Positions 50,999-58,994 of a DNA stretch of 64,000 nt are shown here, piece by piece. This stretch comes from Synergistaceae bacterium. GTDB lineage: Bacteria > Synergistota > Synergistia > Synergistales > Aminobacteriaceae. The notes beneath the pieces are model-generated. The model worked only from the letters and a program-made list of their open reading frames with translations, was not told the origin of the DNA and made no database searches. A program made the translations under genes and the position numbers. The stretch's first letter is position 1. Each line of letters begins with the position of its first letter. Where the stretch lies: the NCBI GenBank assembly GCA_018436595.1, contig JAHDLC010000003.1, positions 62,001-126,000 of the forward strand, read 5' to 3'.

Positions 50999-52417
50999 AT
51001 GACCGACCTGAAGCTTGTACCCCGGTTCCAGCGTTTCCTGAAAAACGCCGTGTTTTCCTTTCTGGCGGTACTGCTCCTCACTTCGGCGGCCCCCGGAGCC
51101 GAAGGCAGGGAGAGCGCGAAGTACATCTTCCTCTTCATCGGCGACGGCATGGGGGAGGCCCAGGTCCGGGCGGCGGAGCTCTACAGCCTCGGCTCCGGCA
51201 CCGGGAAAATATCCTTCAGCTCCATGCCCGTCCGGGGGAAAATGTCCACGTCCACGGCGGACGGCGCCGTGACGGACTCTGCTGCGGCGGGAACAGCCCT
51301 CGCCTCCGGCTTCAAGACGAAAAACGGCATCCTCAACATGGATCCCTCCGGAACGAAACGGTTTCTCACCGTGGCCATGCTCGCCCGGGACAGGGGCATG
51401 AAGGTGGGCATCGTGACCTCATCCTTCCTGAACGACGCCACCCCCGCCGCCTTCTATGCCTGGCGCCCCTCCCGCACCGACTGGTACGAAATAGGCGAAC
51501 AGCTCGCGGAAAGCGGCTTCGACTACTTCGCCGGCGGAGGCGTCACCCGGCGCAGGGGAAGAAAAGGAAACCTCAGGGACGTTTACGGCCTCGCCCGGGA
51601 GAAGGGATACCGGGTGCTCGGGACCCGGGAGGAACTGGCGGCGGCGAAACCGGGCGCCCCGATCATCGCCCCCGGCTCGGCAGGAGCCCTTCCCTACGAC
51701 ATGGACCGGCCGAAGGGAAGCCTCTCCCTGGCGGAGTACACACGGCACGGCATCAGGCTGCTGGACAATCCCGAGGGCTTCTTCCTGATGGTGGAAGGGG
51801 GAACCATCGACTGGGCCTGTCATCGGAACGACGCCGCGGCCCTTGTCCATGACATGGCGGCCTTCGACGCCGCCGTGAAAGAAGCCCTCGCCTTCGCCCA
51901 AACACGGCCGAAAGAAACGCTCATCGTCGTCCTCGCCGACCACGAGACCGGCGGCATGAGCATCGACGGCACCGCGTCTGCCGCTCAGGTGTACGCCGTG
52001 CTTTCGAACCAGCACAGGTCCTCGGAAGTTTTCGACCGGAAAATAGAGGAATTCCGCAGGGGAAAAGATCGGAGCTTCGAGAAAATGCTGCCGGTGATCA
52101 CCGAAACCTTCGGCCTCCATTCCCTGACCGAAGGGGAGCTGAACGACCTGCGGGCAGCCTTCGCCCAGAGCATGAAGCCCAAAGACCAGCGGAAAAGGGA
52201 CAGGAACTACCTCCGCCGCTACGGCCCCTACGAACCCCTTTCCGTGACGGCCACCCGCATCCTCGGCCGGAAGGCCGGCATCACATGGTCGTCCTTCGGC
52301 CACTCCGGAGCGGACGTCCCCGTCTTCGCCCAGGGAGCGGGCTCGGCCTCCTTCGCCGGGGAGTACGACAACACCGAAGTCGGCCGGATACTCATGTACC
52401 TTCTGCCCTCGCGGTAA
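50999..52417 (+). CDS. Alkaline phosphatase 1 (secreted)
   Basis: A 472-residue PhoA-superfamily phosphomonoesterase. An N-terminal signal peptide (FLAVLLLTSAAPGAEG) suggests export. Metal and catalytic motifs are IFLFIGDGMGEAQ near 41, nucleophile Ser in VTDSAAAGTALASG near 93, VEGGTIDWACHRNDAA near 264, VVLADHETGGMS near 309 and FGHSGADVP near 433. A TATAAT box (50958-50963) without a good -35 precedes it. It shares its whole domain plan with the second phosphatase downstream, indicating a duplication. Confidence 0.92.
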   Translation: MTDLKLVPRFQRFLKNAVFSFLAVLLLTSAAPGAEGRESAKYIFLFIGDGMGEAQVRAAELYSLGSGTGKISFSSMPVRGKMSTSTADGAVTDSAAAGTALASGFKTKNGILNMDPSGTKRFLTVAMLARDRGMKVGIVTSSFLNDATPAAFYAWRPSRTDWYEIGEQLAESGFDYFAGGGVTRRRGRKGNLRDVYGLAREKGYRVLGTREELAAAKPGAPIIAPGSAGALPYDMDRPKGSLSLAEYTRHGIRLLDNPEGFFLMVEGGTIDWACHRNDAAALVHDMAAFDAAVKEALAFAQTRPKETLIVVLADHETGGMSIDGTASAAQVYAVLSNQHRSSEVFDRKIEEFRRGKDRSFEKMLPVITETFGLHSLTEGELNDLRAAFAQSMKPKDQRKRDRNYLRRYGPYEPLSVTATRILGRKAGITWSSFGHSGADVPVFAQGAGSASFAGEYDNTEVGRILMYLLPSR

Positions 52418-52453
52418 CAGGCGGCCTGTGCCCCTGCGGACCGCAGGCCGGGT

Positions 52454-52534
52454 CTGGTCCCTGTCATCCTGGGGCCGGTTCTGGTTCCTGTCATCCTGGG
52501 GCCGGTTGTGGTTCCTGTCATCCTGAGGGCACGT
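52454..52534. repeat. 27-bp tandem repeat, three copies
   Basis: The unit CTGGTTCCTGTCATCCTGGG plus GCCGGTT recurs at 52454, 52481 and 52508; the first two copies differ at one base and the third is degenerate. Its core GTCATCCTG is the edge of the palindromic family that follows. Confidence 0.8.
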
Positions 52535-52570
52535 CTCTCCGCCCGAAGGATCTCGGGGTAGGCTTTAGTT

Positions 52571-52806
52571 TTGTCATCCTCAGGCCAGCTCCTTGCCCGA
52601 TCGCGTCCCCGAAGGGGGAGGATCTCGCTTTTGATTCTGAAGAAACCCAACTGCGAGATCCTTCGCATTCGCTCAGGATGACAAGCTACACCCTGTCGTC
52701 CCGAACGAGCAAAGCGATAGCGAAGCATCCCCGCAGGGGGGGAGGGACCTGCTTTTGATTCTGAAGGCCTTAGCCCGGGATCCCTCGCATTCGCTCAGGA
52801 TGACAA
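52571..52806. repeat. Palindromic GTCATCCT repeats, cluster 1
   Basis: A long imperfect palindrome (52571-52682) begins TTGTCATCCTCAGG and ends CTCAGGATGACAAG-like, with an inner GGATCTCGC/GCGAGATCC stem; a second, partial unit follows to 52806. The remaining part of the 52418-52986 gap holds the 27-bp tandem repeats and the leader of the second phosphatase gene. Frames in this region encode repeat-derived peptides (HPERMRR) and are not genes. Confidence 0.8.
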
Positions 52807-52986
52807 TCTTGCTCAGGGAGTTTTCAAATGCAACCGAGACCCTTCCCCCGCTGCGGTACAACCCTCTACCCGGGATCGTCCCCCTCTTTCCATCCCCAAC
52901 TTTTTACACCCCCGATACACTTCCGCGCTTCATCCGTAACGCTCCCTCCGGATAATGGGGTCAAATACTTCAAGGAGGGAAAAACT

Positions 52987-54513
52987 ATGAAACGATCATT
53001 TAGGAACAGAACAGGACTGGCGCTCTTTCTCCTGCTGATGCTGGCAGCGGCGGCCTGGGCGGCCGGGACGGGCAACGACTGGAACGGCCGGAAGGCAAAG
53101 TACGTTTTCATGTTCATCGGCGACGGCCTTGGGCTGCAGCAGGTCAATGCGGCGGAGGTTTTCAACGGTTCCGTCAACAGGACGGGCGGCGAGCCCGCTA
53201 TCAAGAAGCTGGCCCTGAGCGGCCTCCCGGTGCAGGGGATGATCACCACCTACTCCACAAACTCCTTCATCACCGACTCGGCCCCCGCGGCAACGTCCCT
53301 CGCCACGGGCCACAAGACTGACAACGGCGTCATCGGCATGGACCCCGCCAAGAAACAGAAGTTCACCACCGTCGCCCAGATGGTCCGGGCCAAGGGAATG
53401 AAAGTCGGCGTCCTTACCTCCGTCTCCCTGAACCACGCCACCCCGGCCGCCTTTTACGCCTCCGTCCCGTCCCGAAACGACTATTACGGCATAGGGGAAC
53501 AGCTCATCGACAGCGGCTTCGATTTCTTCGCCGGCGGCGGCCTGCACCAGAGCACCGGCAAGGAGAAGGATCGCAGAGACCTGTACGAGGTCGCGAAAGA
53601 GAAAGGCTACCAGGTCCTCCGCACCCGGGAAGACATCCTCTCGGCGAAGCCCGGCACGAAGATCATAGCGGTGAACCCGGTCCTCGACGGCAGCAACGCC
53701 ATGCCCTACGACATGGACCGGACGGATAAGGAACTCTCCCTCGCCGAATTCACCCGCAAGGGCATCGAGCTGCTCGACAACCCGAACGGCTTCTTCCTTA
53801 TGATCGAGGGAGGCAAGATCGACTGGGCATGCCACGCGAACGACGCGGCTGCAGCCATCGGCGACACCTTCGCCTTCGACGCGGCCGTGAAGGAAGCCCT
53901 GGCCTTCGCTGAGAAGCACCCCGATGAGACCCTGATCATCGTCGTGGGAGACCATGAAACAGGCGGAATGAGCATCGGTTTCGCCGGAACCCAGTACGAA
54001 ACCTTCTTCGAGAAGATCGCCCACCAGAAGGAGTCCTACGAGGCTTTCGACAGGAAGATCGCCGCCTTCCGCAAGGAAAGCGAAAAGACCTTCGAGAAAA
54101 TGATGCCCCTCATCACCGGGTCCTTCGGGCTCCGCACCGCCACCGAGGAAGAGCGCGCCGCCCTCGAAAAAAAGGCCCGGGCCGGCGACGACGAAGCCCG
54201 GATCGCCCTCTCCATGACCCTCTCCGACCTCGAACTGGGCGAACTCCGGACGGCCTTCGAAAACAGCATGCTCGAGAAAAAGGAACGGGCCAAGGACGAA
54301 GCCACCTTCCTGCTCTACGGCGGCTACGAGCCCCTCTCGGTAAAGATCACACACATCCTGAACAGGAAGGCGGGCATCGGCTGGACCTCCTACGCCCACA
54401 CCGGCATCCCCGTTCCTCTCTTCGCAGTCGGCCTCGGTTCCGAACTCTTCGCCGGTTACTACGACAACACGGACGTCGCCTGGAAGACCATGTCCATCCT
54501 CGGCGTGCGGTAG
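52987..54513 (+). CDS. Alkaline phosphatase 2 (secreted)
   Basis: A 508-residue paralogue of the upstream phosphatase. ATG 52987 follows AAGGAGGG and encodes a clear signal peptide (GLALFLLLMLAAAAWAAG). Catalytic segments are VFMFIGDGLGLQQ, nucleophile Ser in FITDSAPAATSLATG, MIEGGKIDWACHAND, IIVVGDHETGGMS and YAHTGIPVPLFAVGLG. A Lys/Glu-rich insertion near residues 390-430 makes it longer than copy 1. The larger frame to 52828 runs into repeats. A hairpin terminator follows at 54542. Confidence 0.93.
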   Translation: MKRSFRNRTGLALFLLLMLAAAAWAAGTGNDWNGRKAKYVFMFIGDGLGLQQVNAAEVFNGSVNRTGGEPAIKKLALSGLPVQGMITTYSTNSFITDSAPAATSLATGHKTDNGVIGMDPAKKQKFTTVAQMVRAKGMKVGVLTSVSLNHATPAAFYASVPSRNDYYGIGEQLIDSGFDFFAGGGLHQSTGKEKDRRDLYEVAKEKGYQVLRTREDILSAKPGTKIIAVNPVLDGSNAMPYDMDRTDKELSLAEFTRKGIELLDNPNGFFLMIEGGKIDWACHANDAAAAIGDTFAFDAAVKEALAFAEKHPDETLIIVVGDHETGGMSIGFAGTQYETFFEKIAHQKESYEAFDRKIAAFRKESEKTFEKMMPLITGSFGLRTATEEERAALEKKARAGDDEARIALSMTLSDLELGELRTAFENSMLEKKERAKDEATFLLYGGYEPLSVKITHILNRKAGIGWTSYAHTGIPVPLFAVGLGSELFAGYYDNTDVAWKTMSILGVR

Positions 54514-54541
54514 ACACACCGGAAACTCACACCACAAGGCC

Positions 54542-54570
54542 GGCCGGAGGCGACTCCCTCCGGCCTTTCT
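54542..54570 (+). terminator. Intrinsic terminator after alkaline phosphatase 2
   Basis: GGCCGGAGG (54542-54550) pairs with CCTCCGGCC (54557-54565) over 6 bases, followed by TTTCT. The T-run is short, so some readthrough into the YibE/F gene is possible. Confidence 0.7.
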
Positions 54571-54589
54571 CTATTGGGGAGGTTATTTC

Positions 54590-55705
54590 ATGGAATCGAA
54601 ACGGCGGGACCACCTGCTGACCCTGCTCTTTTTGCTGCTTACCCTGGCCCTCTTCCTTCTTCCCTCCTGGAAACAGGCTCCCGATTCGGCGGAGCGGGTG
54701 AAGGTCCGTGTCCTGTCGGCGGACAACTCGAACATGCGGCAGTTCGGCATCGTGCGGACCGGCGACCAGGGGCTCCGCATCCGGATCCTGGAAGGGAGCT
54801 TCAGAGGAGCGGAAACCGACGCGGTGAACCACCTGTCGGGACGGCTGGAGCTGGACAAGGTCTTCGTCCCCGGAGACCTCGCCTTCGCCGTGGTGGACGC
54901 CGACGCCGGGCAGATCGCCAAGGCGAACGTCCTGGATCATTACCGTCTGGACACCCAGCTCCGGCTGCTGGTCCTCTTCTGCGCCCTTCTGCTCCTCTTC
55001 GGCGGGTGGACGGGGGCCCGGGCCCTGCTCTCCTTCTTCTTCACCGGCGCCATGATCTGGAAGGTGCTGCTTCCCGGGTACCTCGCCGGACTCGACCCGG
55101 TACTCATCTCCCTTTTTACCGCCCTTGCCCTCACCGCCGCCATCGTCTTTCTCGTGGGCGGGGTCAGCCGGAAGGGAATGGCGGCCTTTCTGGGATCCGC
55201 CCTTGGGATCCTGCTGACCTGCGGTCTCTCCCTCTATTTCGGCAGCGAATTCCGCATCCACGGCGCTGTGAAGCCTTTTTCGGAGACCCTGCTCTACAGC
55301 GGCTTCGCTCACCTCGACCTGACCCGCATCTTCCTGGGGGGGATATTCCTGGCGTCCTCCGGGGCGGTGATGGACCTCGCCATGGACGTATCCAGCGCCA
55401 TGGCCGAGATCGCGGAGAAGCGGCCGGACCTCTCACGGAGGCAGCTTGTCCTGTCCGGGTTCGCCGTGGGCAGATCGGTAGTGGGAACCATGACCACAAC
55501 GCTGCTGCTGGCCTACACGGGCAGCTATTCCAGCCTGCTGCTGGTCTTTGTCGCCCAGGGCGTCCCACTGGCCAACATCCTGAACATGCAGTACGTCTCG
55601 GCGGAAATACTCCACACCCTCGTCGGAAGCTTCGGCCTGGTCACCGTGGCCCCGTTCACCGCCCTGGCCGGCGGATGGCTCTTCGCCGGAAGTGATCGCG
55701 GATGA
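54590..55705 (+). CDS. YibE/F-like multi-pass membrane protein
   Basis: A 371-residue YibE/F family protein. After an N-terminal helix and a soluble region of about 100 residues come seven to eight helices, with the family segments DLAMDVSSAMAEI near residue 265, GRSVVGTMTTTLLLAYTGSYSSLLL near 300 and EILHTLVGSFGLVTVAPFTAL near 340. GGGGAGG precedes ATG 54590. Function is not established; relatives are suggested transporters. It sits 76 bp after the second phosphatase. Confidence 0.87.
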   Translation: MESKRRDHLLTLLFLLLTLALFLLPSWKQAPDSAERVKVRVLSADNSNMRQFGIVRTGDQGLRIRILEGSFRGAETDAVNHLSGRLELDKVFVPGDLAFAVVDADAGQIAKANVLDHYRLDTQLRLLVLFCALLLLFGGWTGARALLSFFFTGAMIWKVLLPGYLAGLDPVLISLFTALALTAAIVFLVGGVSRKGMAAFLGSALGILLTCGLSLYFGSEFRIHGAVKPFSETLLYSGFAHLDLTRIFLGGIFLASSGAVMDLAMDVSSAMAEIAEKRPDLSRRQLVLSGFAVGRSVVGTMTTTLLLAYTGSYSSLLLVFVAQGVPLANILNMQYVSAEILHTLVGSFGLVTVAPFTALAGGWLFAGSDRG

Positions 55706-55742
55706 ACCGGGTGCGATGGTTTAAGCAGCAGGCAGTTCAAAT

Positions 55743-55827
55743 TCGAGATCCCTCGCGTTCGCTCGGGATGACTGCCTGGTCCTGTCGTCCCGAACGAGCA
55801 AAGCGATCGCATTCGCCCGGAATGACA
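55743..55827. repeat. Palindromic repeats, cluster 2 (left of RloAB)
   Basis: A half unit (55743-55771, GAGATCCCTCGCGTTCGCTC) is followed by a 45-bp unit from TGTCGTCCCGAACGAG to CCGGAATGACA (55783-55827). The same 45-bp unit, with one base changed and in the same orientation, occurs at 58075-58119. Confidence 0.8.
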
Positions 55828-55863
55828 GCCATTCTCAAGGAAGCATTAAATGCAAGTGAGGGG

Positions 55864-56499
55864 TTATTCCCTCCCCCCGTTTTTCTTCCCGGCTTCAAGA
55901 ATCTTCTCGACGAGCAGGTAAACAGTGGTACATCCGGGATTCCGGGGCCAATCCGTACAGGGTGGATTATTACGCTTTCGGGCCCGTTCCACGGCTTTCA
56001 GGATCATCTCCTCCGAAAACCCCTGCGGATCAATGGACTTTCCAGACTCCGGCAAATGATGCCGGAGTCTGTGAATGCACTGCCGGAGATCGGCAATATC
56101 GTTTCCATCCTCGAAATGGAGCAGAAGCCAGTATTCGAAACTCGGATTGCTGACTGCAAACCCCCGCTCCGGCCCGTTCCTTTTTCTTTTCGATACCCAT
56201 TGATGAAGAGGCAGTAATTGCTGCTCAGACCACTGATCCTTATCCACCACGAGCCATGCTTCGTCCGTTTTTTTCAAATCGGCTTCTTCGTCCGCCAGGT
56301 ACCGGACCATTCTTCGAAGAACATGGGGAGGAGCGCTTTCCGTCTTCCCTTCAAGGCAACGTACATGCACCACCCGGCTGTCGTCGTTGAAGATGCTGAA
56401 ATAGAGAGGTTCTGTCTTTTCCCCTTCAACGGCGATCACAAAGAGTTTTTTGTATCGCCGCTCTCCCAAAGGGCGCTGCAATCTTCTCCCCGACCTCAT
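55864..56499 (-). CDS. rloB: RloB-like protein (AbiLii-like, TOPRIM-type)
   Basis: A 211-residue protein of the RloB family: RYKKLFVIAVEGEKTEPLYF near residue 14 holds the Glu of a TOPRIM-like metal site, WLVVDKDQWSE near 82 gives the DxD, and SNPSFEYWLLLHF near 115 is the RloB signature. Its start overlaps the RloA stop by one base. RloAB-type pairs, also called AbiL, are linked to phage defence, with the TOPRIM subunit as probable nuclease effector. Its stop lies 37 bp from repeat cluster 2. Defence function is inferred by family. Confidence 0.83.
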   Translation of the reverse strand: MRSGRRLQRPLGERRYKKLFVIAVEGEKTEPLYFSIFNDDSRVVHVRCLEGKTESAPPHVLRRMVRYLADEEADLKKTDEAWLVVDKDQWSEQQLLPLHQWVSKRKRNGPERGFAVSNPSFEYWLLLHFEDGNDIADLRQCIHRLRHHLPESGKSIDPQGFSEEMILKAVERARKRNNPPCTDWPRNPGCTTVYLLVEKILEAGKKNGGRE

Positions 56500-57824
56500 C
56501 AGTCAACGTTCTCCCTGCCGCTCTCTCTCCCGCACAGCAGGATTCTCGGCACTCCGCCCAGCCTGCCCTGGAGGTAGCTTTTCATAATATCCTTGTCGTA
56601 TCGGACATCCTTGTATTCACTGAATGAGAAGATACGGGACGCTCCCTCTGAATTCCGCTCTGCCACCCACATTTCATCCCGCCGCAGCAGCTCCTGGTCC
56701 ATCAGCAGGGCGTCATGGGTGGTGAAAAGAAGCTGGGACCGGCTCTCTGCAGAACAGCTTGAAAGAAACATTTCGAGCAGGCTCCGCGTCAGAAGAGTGT
56801 GCAGGCTCCGGTCAATTTCATCGATGACAAAGACCTTTGCCGATTTCGGGACACAGAGCGCATGAAGCGCCGGGAGCAGGTCGATCATGCGTATGGACCC
56901 GTCGGACTCATCCTGGAGGTCGAACAGGACTTCGGTGCCATCCTTTCCCCTATGCCGGGCAGCAAGCTTCCGCGCCCGGATCTTTCCGTTTTCGTTTGTC
57001 AGCAGAAGCCGCTCGCCTCCGGAAAACTTCAGCCGAACGTTCCCCTTCTCCCTGACCTCCTCCAGCAGTTTTTCTTTCGCGGAACCGGACAGAGGCACTG
57101 TATCAAGGGGAATCTCCACCCCTTCAATCCCGTGGAGGCCTACATCCAGCCGTGCCAGCACATCGTTGACTGAGGAAGAAAGCGGGTCCTGTTCGTCGCC
57201 CAGGCGTTCGAAAGGCGAGAACCTGGATTCAGGTCCGATCAGGACCAGGTTGTCCCTGAACCAGGACCAGACCGGAAGAAAGGCATTGACCTTCTGAAAA
57301 ACCGAATTTGTCAGAAAGAGTTCATTCTCCCTGGTACCCCTGAAATAGACCTCAAGGTCCCTGTTTTTCTTCAGGGAACCATGAAATTCCGCTTTTCCCC
57401 CTCTGCGGTGAAAGAGCGTCTTTTCGCCCGAACTTGTAATTTCCGCGAGTTTTTCTTCCAGGATTTCTTTCGGCGTGAGGGAAAAGGAATAACCGTAGAC
57501 CGTCTCGTCCACGAGCAGTTCAAAGCTGAAGAAAGCAGGCTGCTCCCTGCTCTTTTCGTCGAGCCGGAATGTTTTGACGGGAATTCGTTCGCCCGGGCGT
57601 TTTCCTCCGACAATCAGATCACGGGTAAAACGCAGGGCTTCGAAAAGATTGCTCTTTCCCGAGGCATTTCCGCCATAGAGTGCGGTGACAGGCAAAATTC
57701 CGGTCCGGTATTTCCGGATTCGCGGAACACGCTCCGTGTGCTGCCGTTCGCGGGTAGCAATCATGGAGAACTCCGCCCTGTCGCGGAAGGACATCCAGTT
57801 TTCGATGGAAAACCTGACGATCAA
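56499..57824 (-). CDS. rloA: RloA-like AAA-family ATPase (AbiLi-like)
   Basis: A 441-residue ABC/SMC-type ATPase. Walker A ALYGGNASGKSNL is near residue 50, the signature region LKFSGGERLLLTNENG near 263, Walker B KVFVIDEIDRSLH near 325 and the switch His in LLFTTHDALLMD near 355. TTG 57824 is chosen: GGAGG lies ten bases before it and it restores the family start (M)IVRFSIENWMSF; ATG 57869 is upstream of that site. A promoter stands at 57871-57899. RloA probably senses infection and controls RloB. Confidence 0.85.
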   Translation of the reverse strand: MIVRFSIENWMSFRDRAEFSMIATRERQHTERVPRIRKYRTGILPVTALYGGNASGKSNLFEALRFTRDLIVGGKRPGERIPVKTFRLDEKSREQPAFFSFELLVDETVYGYSFSLTPKEILEEKLAEITSSGEKTLFHRRGGKAEFHGSLKKNRDLEVYFRGTRENELFLTNSVFQKVNAFLPVWSWFRDNLVLIGPESRFSPFERLGDEQDPLSSSVNDVLARLDVGLHGIEGVEIPLDTVPLSGSAKEKLLEEVREKGNVRLKFSGGERLLLTNENGKIRARKLAARHRGKDGTEVLFDLQDESDGSIRMIDLLPALHALCVPKSAKVFVIDEIDRSLHTLLTRSLLEMFLSSCSAESRSQLLFTTHDALLMDQELLRRDEMWVAERNSEGASRIFSFSEYKDVRYDKDIMKSYLQGRLGGVPRILLCGRESGRENVD

Positions 57825-57870
57825 GGCACAAGCACCTCCTTTTAAGAGAAAATTTCTCTTTCGTTGCATG

Positions 57871-57899
57871 ATATTAAACCATAAATGAAAATATCACAA
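57871..57899 (-). promoter_or_regulatory. Promoter of the rloAB operon
   Basis: On the minus strand TTGTGA (57899-57894), a 17-bp spacer and TAATAT (57876-57871) stand in AT-rich DNA 47 bp before the TTG start. The leader also has an AAGAGAAA/TTTCTCTT inverted repeat (57844-57860) that could be an operator or hairpin. Confidence 0.65.
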
Positions 57900-57948
57900 C
57901 ATGAAAAGAGATTATTTCTCTATAAAAGAGGTTGATTCCAATTCAACC

Positions 57949-58380
57949 GGCTCAGGATGACAGCCCTTTTTTGTCATCCTGAGGGCGGTATCTCGGCCGA
58001 AGGATCTCGCTTTTGATTCTGAAGAGAATCAAGTGCTAGATCCTTCGCTTCGCTCAGGATGACAAGCTACACCCTGTCGTCCCGAGCGAGCAAAGCGATC
58101 GCATTCGCCCGGAATGACAACCCTTTTTTGTCATCCTGAGGCCGGTTTCTCGGCCGAAGGATCTCGCTTTTGATTCTGAAGAGACTCAAGTGCTAGATCC
58201 TTCCCCTCCGGGGATGCTTCGCGATCGCTTCGCTCAGGATGACAGCACTTTTTTGTCATCCTGAGGCCAGCCTTTTGGCCGAAGGATCTCGCTTTTGATT
58301 CAGGAGAGACTCAGGCCCGAGATCCTTCGCATTCGCTCAGGATGACAACCCAGGCCCAGGATGGCAACCTTGCTCAGGGA
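57949..58380. repeat. Palindromic GTCATCCT repeats, cluster 3 (right of RloAB)
   Basis: Three long palindromes (57972-58064, 58129-58244, 58254-58347) each run from TGTCATCCTGAGG to GCTCAGGATGACA with inner GAAGGATCTCGC and AGATCCTTCGC arms. They are separated by CCTTTTTT tracts and by the 45-bp unit at 58075-58119. The 58129 copy has a 20-base insertion rich in CCGGGG. Together they fill most of the 57825-58401 gap; the rest is the rloA promoter. No gene is seen. Confidence 0.85.
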
Positions 58381-58401
58381 GGCAGAACTGCGCCTTTTCG
58401 T

Positions 58402-58917
58402 TTATGTGCCCTGCCGAGCCGCCTCGGTCACCGCCCGCCAGACGTCAATTTTCTGCTGCAGGCTCAGGCCTGCGTGGGCCGGGCTGGTGGAGGGCAGGCG
58501 GACAAGCTGCAGGCCCAAGTCAGGCAGGGACGGCGCAACCGAGCGTTTCCACGCCTGTTCGGCCTTCGCGCCGTTGAAGAACACCGTCCGGATAAGGGCA
58601 TGCGTCCGGAAAAAACCGGGAAAGTCGTTGGGCACCACCGTGGACCCGAGGATAGACGAGTCGAGGCTCCCGGGCCGCACGCAGGACGCCAGCACGTCCC
58701 ACAGGGCGATGCGCCTCTCCGCCAGGACGGCAAGGCGCTCCCCGTAGGGCAGATCCCGCCGGATATCCAGGACGGCCTCCATAATGGGCCAGAAGGCGTT
58801 CCGCGGATGGGCGTAATACTGCCCGGCCTTCAGGGACGCCTCTCCCGGCATGCTCCCCAGGAGAAGAACCACCGCATCGGGCCGGGCGGAAGGCGGGAAG
58901 CTGCGGACGGGATTCAC
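58402..58917 (-). CDS. Hypoxanthine-DNA glycosylase (UDG family 6)
   Basis: A 171-residue uracil-DNA-glycosylase-superfamily protein. LGSMPGEASLKAGQYYAHPRN near residue 20 and FWPIMEAVL match the family 6 (deoxyinosine or hypoxanthine) glycosylases; LPSTSPAHAG near 142 corresponds to motif 2. GTG 58917 follows GGAGG. It removes deaminated adenine from DNA. It is 77 bp downstream of the second D-aminoacylase and ends beside repeat cluster 3. Confidence 0.83.
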   Translation of the reverse strand: MNPVRSFPPSARPDAVVLLLGSMPGEASLKAGQYYAHPRNAFWPIMEAVLDIRRDLPYGERLAVLAERRIALWDVLASCVRPGSLDSSILGSTVVPNDFPGFFRTHALIRTVFFNGAKAEQAWKRSVAPSLPDLGLQLVRLPSTSPAHAGLSLQQKIDVWRAVTEAARQGT

Positions 58918-58994
58918 CGCAGCCTCCCCGGTATTGTGTTATTGATCATTCATACGCCTCCGGAACATGGGACAATTCAGCCGGCGAGCCGGTT

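Noticed and set aside
52228-52728. Frame encoding HPERMRRIS-type peptides after alkaline phosphatase 1
   Set aside because: It lies in palindromic repeats; such peptides are a well-known false call produced by GTCATCCTGAG repeats.
57949-58380. Possible CRISPR array
   Set aside because: The units are long palindromes of unequal length with conserved interiors, not short identical repeats with unique spacers, and no cas gene is nearby.
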